Shown: in pieces, positions 13,592 to 19,573 of the stretch
Layout of the letters: every line of letters begins with the position of its first letter
Numbering within the stretch: the first letter of the stretch is position 1
Assembly: GCA_964424125.1 (NCBI GenBank)
Contig: CAYRHS010000036.1
Span: 1 to 21,469, forward strand
Direction: 5' to 3'
Length of the DNA stretch: 21,469 nucleotides
Source of the DNA: CAYRHS01 sp964424125
GTDB taxonomy: Bacteria; Actinomycetota; Acidimicrobiia; IMCC26256; JAOSJL01
Translations under genes and position numbers: made by a program
The notes under the pieces: model-generated
Databases searched by the model: none
What the model was told of the DNA's origin: nothing
The model's input: the letters and a program-made list of their open reading frames with translations, nothing else

Positions 13592-15379
13592 ATGTCAGCC
13601 ACGAGGCACGGAGCGAGGACCATCAGCAGGGCAACACGATCGATCCCGGCGCCCGGCACGGCGCCGCTCCCGGCCCCCGATGCCGCGGCGCTGTTGCGCG
13701 CCAACGCGGCCGGCGAGCGCCGGGACCGGCCCGCGATCCGCTTCGGTGACCACACCTGGACCCACCGCGAGTATCTGAGCGAGTCGTGCCGTTGGGCCCA
13801 GCTCTTCCTCCGTCGTCGCGTCCCCGGCCGCCCGCTCCACGTCGCGGTGCTACTCGACAACACGCCCCAGTACCTGTTCGCGCTGGGCGGTGCCGCGCTC
13901 GCGGGTGCGGCCGTGGTGGGGGTGAACCACACCCGCCGGGACCAGCACCTGCTCCGCGACATCGAGCACACGCACTGCGTGCTCCTCGTCACCGAGCCCC
14001 GGCACCAGCAGCTGCTGGCACCCGTCGCCGGGCGCCTTCCGTTCGGGCCCGATCGGCTGCTCGTCTCGTCGCGGTTCGCCGACGACGCCGATCCTCGCCT
14101 GGAACTCGGCGCCCCCCTCGAGGAGGCGCTGGCGGAGGTGCCCGCGAGCGATCCGGGCGTCGAGCCCGGCGCCGACGCCATCTGGGGGCTCATCTTCACC
14201 TCGGGGACCTCCGACGCGCCCAAGGCGGTGATCTGCACGCAGCGCCGGCTGCTCGTCACCGGGAACCGGATGGGGATGATCCTCGGCATCGACGCCGACG
14301 ACGTCGGGTACGTCTGCATGCCGCTGTTCCACTCGAACGCGCTGATGGTCGGCTGGGCGCCGTCGATCGTGTACGGCGCGTCGGTCGGCCTCGCTCGCAG
14401 ATTCAGCGCGTCCGGATGGCTTCCCGACGTCCGCCGGTACGGCGCGACGTACTTCAACTACACGGGCAAGCCGCTCGCGTACATCCTGGCCACACCCGAG
14501 CGGCCCGACGACGCCGACAACCCGTTGCGAGTCGCGTTCGGCAACGAGGGGTCCCCGGAGATCGTGGACACGTTCGCGCGCCGCTTCGGGGTCGAGGTCA
14601 TCGACGCGTACGGCGCGACCGAGGGCGGCGTTGCCGTGAACCGCGACGCGGTCGAGCGGCCGGGCTCGCTCGGTCAGGCCGGTCGCGACGTGAAAGTCGT
14701 CGACGAGGACGGCTCCGAGCTGCCCCGGGCCCGCTTCGACGACGATGGACGGCTCGTCAACGCGGACGCGTGCGTCGGCGAGATCGTCAACACGGCGGGC
14801 GTCGGCCCCTTCGAGGGCTATTACAACAATGACGAAGCCAATGAGCGCACGACGCGATTCGGCTGGTACTGGACCGGGGACCTCGGGTACCTCGACGACG
14901 ACCGCTACCTCTACTTCGCGGGCCGCAACGCCGACTGGCTCCGGGTGGACGGCGAGAACTTCCTGGCCCGGCCGATCGAGGAGGCGCTGACCGCGTGTCC
15001 GGACGTGGTCGTCGCCGCGGTCTACGGGGTCACGGACGCGCAGGCCGGCGACCAGGTGATGGCCGGTCTGGTCCTGCGGACTGGGGCGGAATTCGAGCCC
15101 GAGACGTTCGCGTCGTGGCTCGACGCGCAATCGGAGATCGGCCCGAAGTGGCGTCCGCGGTACGTGCGGATCCTGCGGGAAGTGCCCACGACGGGCACGA
15201 ACAAGATCGTGAAGCGCACGCTCGTGCACGAGAAGTTCCGCGCCGACCGCACGGGCGGTGATCCGCTCTTCGTCCGAGAACGGGGGGAGCAGTCGTACCG
15301 CCCGTTCACCACGGCCGACGAAGCCGCCCTGGAGCAGGAGTTCACGGATCATGGTCGACGCCGGTTCTGGGATCTCTAG
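13592..15379 (+). CDS. AMP-forming acyl-CoA ligase, FadD17-like
   Basis: 595 residues; acyl-adenylate-forming CoA ligase. Motifs: phosphate loop FTSGTSDAPK (T203-K211), A5 DAYGATEGG, A7/A8 YWTGDLGYLDDDRYLYFAGR and A10 lysine K538 in TGTNKIVKR. The position that is Gly in the usual TSGTTGxPK loop is Asp208 here, an uncommon substitution. Overall wording (VNHTRRDQHLLRDIEHT, VAFGNEGSPEIVDTFARRFG) is like actinobacterial FadD17/FadD1-type ligases for branched or steroid side-chain acids; that subgroup is from memory. The only in-frame ATG nearby is used, with GGAG 9 nt upstream; the first 28 residues are Arg/Pro-rich and may be poorly ordered. The acyl-CoA dehydrogenase gene starts 2 bp after its stop, so the two likely act in sequence. 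Confidence 0.9.
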   Translation: MSATRHGARTISRATRSIPAPGTAPLPAPDAAALLRANAAGERRDRPAIRFGDHTWTHREYLSESCRWAQLFLRRRVPGRPLHVAVLLDNTPQYLFALGGAALAGAAVVGVNHTRRDQHLLRDIEHTHCVLLVTEPRHQQLLAPVAGRLPFGPDRLLVSSRFADDADPRLELGAPLEEALAEVPASDPGVEPGADAIWGLIFTSGTSDAPKAVICTQRRLLVTGNRMGMILGIDADDVGYVCMPLFHSNALMVGWAPSIVYGASVGLARRFSASGWLPDVRRYGATYFNYTGKPLAYILATPERPDDADNPLRVAFGNEGSPEIVDTFARRFGVEVIDAYGATEGGVAVNRDAVERPGSLGQAGRDVKVVDEDGSELPRARFDDDGRLVNADACVGEIVNTAGVGPFEGYYNNDEANERTTRFGWYWTGDLGYLDDDRYLYFAGRNADWLRVDGENFLARPIEEALTACPDVVVAAVYGVTDAQAGDQVMAGLVLRTGAEFEPETFASWLDAQSEIGPKWRPRYVRILREVPTTGTNKIVKRTLVHEKFRADRTGGDPLFVRERGEQSYRPFTTADEAALEQEFTDHGRRRFWDL

Positions 15380-15381
15380 TC

Positions 15382-16545
15382 GTGGATCTCTCGTTCACCG
15401 AAGCAGAGCTCGCGTTCGCGGACGAGGTCCGGGACTGGCTGGCGGGGCACGTCGAGCCCGTCCCCGATTTCGCGTCCCTCGCGGACGAGGTCGAATGGGG
15501 CCGCCGCTGGCAGGGGGCGCTCGCGGCGGACCGCTGGGTGGGGATCCACTGGCCGGACGAGTACGGGGGTCGCAGCGCCATGCCCGTCCAGGTCGCGATC
15601 TACAACATGGAGTACGCGCGTGCCCGAGCGCCACAGCCGGTCAATCGGGTGGGCATCAACCTCGCCGGGCCGACGCTGCTCGCCCACGGGACCGAGGAGC
15701 AACGCCGTCGTTTCCTCGGCCCGATCCTCGACGCGTCCGAGATCTGGTGCCAGCTCTTCAGTGAGCCCGGTGCCGGCTCGGATCTCGCCTCCCTCCGCAC
15801 GCAAGCGGTGGAGGTCGAGGGTGGGTGGCGCCTGTCGGGACAGAAGGTCTGGACGAGCTACGCGCACTTCGCCCGCTGGGGCATCTGCCTCGCCCGGACG
15901 GATCCCGACGCGCCCCGCCACCGGGGGATCAGCTACTTGATCGTCGACATGCAGGCTCCCGGGATCGAGGTGCGGCCACTCGTGCAGCTCACGGGGGAGG
16001 CCGAGTTCAACGAGGTGTTCCTCGACGGCGTCTTCGTCCCCGAGGACCATCTCGTCGGCGCGCGCAACGACGGCTGGGCCGTCGCCGGGACCACGCTGGC
16101 CCACGAGCGCGGCACCGCCTTCCCGTTCAAGGAGCAGGTCGTCCACGAGGTGTTCCTCGACGATCTCTGGCGACTGGCGGCCGAGCGAGCCGACCTCGAC
16201 GACCCCGAGATCGCTGACTCGCTCGCACAGGGCTTCGTGGAGCTACGCACGCTCCGGCTCCACAACTGGCGCACGCTCTCCCGGCTGGGGCGCGGCATCG
16301 AACCGGGTCCCGAATCGAGCTGGGTGAAGCTGACGTGGACCGACATGACCCAGCACCTCTCCGAGGCCGCGCTCGCCGTCGTCGGAGCTGCGTCACCGCT
16401 GTGGGCCGGCGCCGAGCACGACCCGGGCCGCGGCCGCTGGCAGCGTCAGTGGCTGTGGAGCAAGGCGGCGAGCATCGCGGGCGGGACCTCCGAGATCCAG
16501 CGCACCATCATCGGCGAGCGGATCCTCGGGCTGCCGCGCGGTTGA
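15382..16545 (+). CDS. Acyl-CoA dehydrogenase, FadE26/FadE17-like
   Basis: 387 residues; FAD enzyme for alpha,beta-dehydrogenation of an acyl-CoA. Landmarks: WVGIHWPDEYGG, the FAD-site strings CQLFSEPGAGSDLASLRT and SGQKVWTSYAHFARWG, and the C-terminal IAGGTSEIQRTIIGERILGL. The position of the medium-chain enzyme's catalytic Glu (YEGT) reads AGGT, as in the sterol/branched-acyl class of FadE proteins. The base must therefore come from another helix, probably near AHERGTAFPF, or from a partner. In Mycobacterium, relatives such as FadE26 work as heterotetramers with a second FadE; no second one is in this window. GTG start 2 bp after the ligase stop with no own ribosome site, so translation is coupled. 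Confidence 0.9.
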   Translation: MDLSFTEAELAFADEVRDWLAGHVEPVPDFASLADEVEWGRRWQGALAADRWVGIHWPDEYGGRSAMPVQVAIYNMEYARARAPQPVNRVGINLAGPTLLAHGTEEQRRRFLGPILDASEIWCQLFSEPGAGSDLASLRTQAVEVEGGWRLSGQKVWTSYAHFARWGICLARTDPDAPRHRGISYLIVDMQAPGIEVRPLVQLTGEAEFNEVFLDGVFVPEDHLVGARNDGWAVAGTTLAHERGTAFPFKEQVVHEVFLDDLWRLAAERADLDDPEIADSLAQGFVELRTLRLHNWRTLSRLGRGIEPGPESSWVKLTWTDMTQHLSEAALAVVGAASPLWAGAEHDPGRGRWQRQWLWSKAASIAGGTSEIQRTIIGERILGLPRG

Positions 16546-16560
16546 CCGTCCTCTCGGTGC

Positions 16561-17970
16561 TCAGCCGAAGATCCGGCGTACGATCCGCTCCCGCAGCTTG
16601 GTGTACGGCGGGTAGCCGAACGGAGGGTCGAAGCGTGTCGGCCTCGTCATCACCGACTTCTCGTGCGTGAACGTGTCGAAGCTCGTCTTGCCGTGGTAGC
16701 GCCCCATGCCGCTCGGGCCCACGCCCCCGAAGGGAAGCTCCGGGTTGCTCACCTGGTAGAGCGTCGCGTTGACGCACGCGCCGCCGGAGCTCGTCTCGCG
16801 GATCACCTGCTCGACCCGGTGGTCGTTCTCGGAGAACACGTAGAGCGCCAGTGGCTTGTCGTGCGCGTTCACGAAGTCGATCGCGGAGCCGACGTCGGGC
16901 ACGGTGAGGATCGGGAGGATCGGGCCGAAGATCTCGTCGGCCATGAGCGGCGACTCGGTCCCGACCCCACGGACGACGGTCGGCGCGAGGTATCGCTCGC
17001 TTCGCTCTGAGTCCCCGCCGATGACGATGCGGTCACTCGGCTCCTGTGCCAGCATCCCGGTGAGTCGGTCGAAGTGGCGGTCGTCGACGATGCGGGCGTA
17101 GTCGGGGCTCGTCCGCGGGTCGTCGCCGTAGAACCCCCTGACGGCGCGCTCGATGCCGTCGACGAGCTCGCCCTCCACGGCGCCGTGCACGAGCACGTAG
17201 TCGGGGGCGATGCAGGTCTGGCCCGCGTTCAGGAACTTCCCCCAGGCGATCCGCCGTGCCGCGACCACGAGGTTCGCCTCCCGGTCGACGATCGCGGGGC
17301 TCTTGCCGCCCAGCTCGAGGGTGACCGGGGTGAGGTGCTTCGCTGCCGCCTCGAGCACGATGCGCCCGACCCGGCCGTTCCCCGTGTAGAAGATGTGGTC
17401 CCAGCGCTGTTCGAGCAGCGCCGTCGTCTCGGGCACACCGCCCTCCACCACGACGACGGCATCGGGGTCGAGGTAGGTCCGGCACGCATCGGCGAGCACC
17501 CGGGACGTCGCAGACGCGACCTCGGAGGGCTTCAGCACCGCCGCGTTCCCGGCCGCGATCGCACCCACCAGCGGGGCCAGTGCGAGCTGGACCGGGTAGT
17601 TCCACGGCGCGATCACGAGCACGACCCCGAGCGGCTCGCGATGGACCCTCGACGAACCGGGCTGGCTCTCCATCGGTGTGCGCACCCGCACGGGCCGGGT
17701 CCAGCGATCGAGACGCTTCAGCGCGTGGTCGATCTCGCTGATCACCATCCCGAGGTCGGTGACCCATCCTTCGAGCGTGGGCTTGCCCAGGTCGGACGCG
17801 AGCGCGTCGAGGAACTGGGCTTCGCGCTCCACCAGCATGCGCCGCATTCCCTCGAGCTGGCGCTTGCGCCAGGAGAGCGGGCGCGTGATGCCGGCGTCGT
17901 ACGCGGCTCGCAGTTTGGCGACGAGCCCGGCGGAGTCCAGATCGTTCGGGGGTGCGGTGCTGGCGGTCAT
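16561..17970 (-). CDS. Aldehyde dehydrogenase, class 3 (fatty-aldehyde type)
   Basis: 469 residues; oxidises an aldehyde to its acid with NAD(P). Catalytic Cys253 lies in NAGQTCIAPDY and Glu219 in TLELGGKSPAIV; the 34-residue gap is that of class 3 enzymes (E209/C243 in the mammalian enzyme). The cofactor region has VVLVIAPWNYPVQLALAPLV and AAVLKPSEVA, and the C-terminus has FGGVGPSGMGRYHGK. The tail (YTKLRERIVRRIFG) is basic and amphipathic and could touch membranes, as in fatty aldehyde dehydrogenases, but there is no clear membrane span. ATG chosen at 17970 with GAGGAGGGG close upstream. It is convergent with the acyl-CoA dehydrogenase gene (15 bp gap). It could oxidise a long-chain or terpenoid aldehyde before CoA activation (inference). 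Confidence 0.94.
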   Translation of the reverse strand: MTASTAPPNDLDSAGLVAKLRAAYDAGITRPLSWRKRQLEGMRRMLVEREAQFLDALASDLGKPTLEGWVTDLGMVISEIDHALKRLDRWTRPVRVRTPMESQPGSSRVHREPLGVVLVIAPWNYPVQLALAPLVGAIAAGNAAVLKPSEVASATSRVLADACRTYLDPDAVVVVEGGVPETTALLEQRWDHIFYTGNGRVGRIVLEAAAKHLTPVTLELGGKSPAIVDREANLVVAARRIAWGKFLNAGQTCIAPDYVLVHGAVEGELVDGIERAVRGFYGDDPRTSPDYARIVDDRHFDRLTGMLAQEPSDRIVIGGDSERSERYLAPTVVRGVGTESPLMADEIFGPILPILTVPDVGSAIDFVNAHDKPLALYVFSENDHRVEQVIRETSSGGACVNATLYQVSNPELPFGGVGPSGMGRYHGKTSFDTFTHEKSVMTRPTRFDPPFGYPPYTKLRERIVRRIFG

Positions 17971-18068
17971 GGCCCCTCCTCGCTCGTGCACCAGGATGGC
18001 GCGACGAACAGGGTCCGTCGAGGCGGGCTCCCCGGCCGGCCCGGTGCCCGGTACTAGCGTCAAAGCTC
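17971..18068. promoter_or_regulatory. Divergent promoter region between aldehyde dehydrogenase and lipoprotein
   Basis: 98-bp gap. On the plus strand TAGCGT (18055-18060) lies 8 nt before the lipoprotein GTG with no ribosome site, a leaderless layout. On the minus strand only the ribosome site (GAGGAGGGG just before the ATG) is clear; I see no convincing -10. Confidence 0.35.
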
Positions 18069-18668
18069 GTGCGACGCCTCGTGATCGGCCTTGTTGCGCT
18101 GCTCCTCCTGGCCGCGGCTTGCGGTGACGACGGCGCCGAGACGGGTGGAGGGACGACGACGTCCGCGACCGGCGGGACCAGCGGCACGGCCGATGGGGCA
18201 CCGGCCGACGTGGCCTCGGCCGGGGCGGCGTTCGCGTCCGACGACTTCGCCGACGGGGCGGCGATCCCCGTCGAACTCACGTGCGACGGGGAGGACCGCT
18301 CGCCCGAGTTGCACTGGGAGGGCTTGCCCGCCGACACGGAGACCGTCGCGGTCGTGGTCGACGACCTGGATGCCCCCGGCGGCTCGTTCATCCACTGGGT
18401 GATCTGGGACGTGCCCGCGGACGGCACCATTCCGGGCGGCAGCGTGCCCGCGGGCGCGATCGAGGGCGCGAACGACGCGGGCGGGACGGGTTGGAGCGGC
18501 CCGTGTCCCCCGCCTGGGGACGGGTCCCACCGCTACGTCTTCTCGCTCTTTGCCGTTCCGGGGACCCTGGACGAGGCGCCGGGCGCACCGGCGACGGAGG
18601 TCCGTGACGGCGTGGCCGACGTGGGCGGGGGAGAGGTGGCCACCTTCACCGGCACCCACGAGCGCTGA
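18069..18668 (+). CDS. PEBP / YbhB-YbcL family lipoprotein
   Basis: 199 residues. The N-terminus is a lipoprotein signal: basic VRR, hydrophobic LVIGLVALLLLAAA, then Cys18 in the lipobox AAAC. A Gly/Thr/Ser-rich linker of about 35 residues follows, as is common for surface lipoproteins. The mature domain is a phosphatidylethanolamine-binding-protein fold: ELTCDGEDRSPELHWEG, VVVDDLDAPGGSFIHWVIWD and the anion-pocket string GPCPPPGDGSHRYVFSLFAV. The Asp-Asp/His/His pocket residues typical of the family are present. The biochemical role of bacterial members is poorly known (small-molecule or phospholipid binding). It is expected to be anchored on the outer face of the membrane. GTG start with leaderless-type TAGCGT 8 nt upstream. 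Confidence 0.9.
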   Translation: MRRLVIGLVALLLLAAACGDDGAETGGGTTTSATGGTSGTADGAPADVASAGAAFASDDFADGAAIPVELTCDGEDRSPELHWEGLPADTETVAVVVDDLDAPGGSFIHWVIWDVPADGTIPGGSVPAGAIEGANDAGGTGWSGPCPPPGDGSHRYVFSLFAVPGTLDEAPGAPATEVRDGVADVGGGEVATFTGTHER

Positions 18669-18706
18669 GGCGCTCTGCGGGCTCGGGAGCTCGCTGACCG
18701 GCGCGC

Positions 18707-19573
18707 ATGGTCGTCTTCCTTGCCCTGCTCGCAGCGCTCGCGACCGCGGTCTCGTCCGTGCTCCAGGCCAAGGCGGCGGCGGAAGCTCCCGCGTCGTTGT
18801 CGTTGCGCGTCGGGTTGCTGCTCCACCTGCTCCGCCGACCCGTGTGGTTGCTCGGTATCGGCGTCGCGGTGGTGGGCTACGGGTTCCACGCGCTCGCGCT
18901 GGACGCGGGGACCCTCGTCGAGGTTGAGCCGATCCTCACCACGTCCTTGCTCTTCGCCTTGCCCCTCGGGGTCCGCCTCAGCGACCAGCGTGTCGGGACG
19001 CGGGAATGGGGCGGTGCGTCGGCGATGATCGTCGGGCTCACCGTCTACCTCGTGCTCGCCGATCCGCACGGCGGCGGGTACCAGCCGTCGAGTCTCGAGT
19101 GGATCCTCGCCTTCGTGGTGCTCGGCGCGATCGTCGCGACCTTCGTCGCGTTCGGCCTGCGGAGCACTCGTCCCGCTGCGCGAGCTGCGCTCTACGGGAG
19201 CGCGGCGGGGTTGCTCTTCGCGAGCAACGCGGCGCTGACGAAGACGGCGACCACGGTGCTCGACGACCACGGCCTCGACGCCGTCGCCACGTCGTGGGTC
19301 CCGTGGGCGATCGTCGGCACCGGCGCGCTCGCCCTGCTCCTGGGACAGAGCGCCTTCCAGGCCGGACCGCTGGCGCCGGCGCTCACGCCGTTCATCGGGT
19401 TGAACCCGCTCGCCGCGGGCATCATCGGCGTGGTGCTCTTCGGTGAGCAGGTCCACGAGGCGCCGGCCGACGCGATCGGGGCGACGGCAGGGGTGGTGGT
19501 CGCACTCGCCGGGATCGTGACGCTCGCACGTTCTCCCGTGGTCGCCGTCGCGGAGCGGGGTGACGCGCGCTAG
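18707..19573 (+). CDS. DMT/EamA-type multi-pass membrane transporter
   Basis: 288 residues with about nine or ten hydrophobic segments, beginning directly at the N-terminus (VVFLALLAALATAVSSVLQA). Two halves of similar layout suggest the usual EamA duplication. Family-like strings include VEPILTTSLLFALPLGVRLS in the first half and LTPFIGLNPLAAGIIGVVLFGE in the second, with the conserved Pro in the helix and a closing Glu. The substrate is unknown; relatives export metabolites. ATG start 38 bp after the lipoprotein stop, weak ribosome site (GGGAG too far upstream), so probably co-transcribed with it. Its TAG stop shares the palindrome CTAG with the stop of the convergent hydantoinase gene. Confidence 0.82.
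   Translation: MVVFLALLAALATAVSSVLQAKAAAEAPASLSLRVGLLLHLLRRPVWLLGIGVAVVGYGFHALALDAGTLVEVEPILTTSLLFALPLGVRLSDQRVGTREWGGASAMIVGLTVYLVLADPHGGGYQPSSLEWILAFVVLGAIVATFVAFGLRSTRPAARAALYGSAAGLLFASNAALTKTATTVLDDHGLDAVATSWVPWAIVGTGALALLLGQSAFQAGPLAPALTPFIGLNPLAAGIIGVVLFGEQVHEAPADAIGATAGVVVALAGIVTLARSPVVAVAERGDAR

Noticed and set aside
13561..13593. ATG start for the nitroreductase at 13593
   Set aside because: It would share CATG with the start codon of the divergent ligase and has no ribosome site; GTG at 13560 with TAGTGT 7 nt upstream is more convincing, though not proven.
13850..15352. 500-codon minus-strand open frame opposite the FadD17-like ligase
   Set aside because: Composition is a mirror of the ligase codons (Val/Arg/Asp-rich) and no family motif is visible.
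16546..16560. Possible bidirectional terminator between the acyl-CoA dehydrogenase and aldehyde dehydrogenase genes
   Set aside because: Only 15 bp with no stem-loop and no T-tract on either strand.
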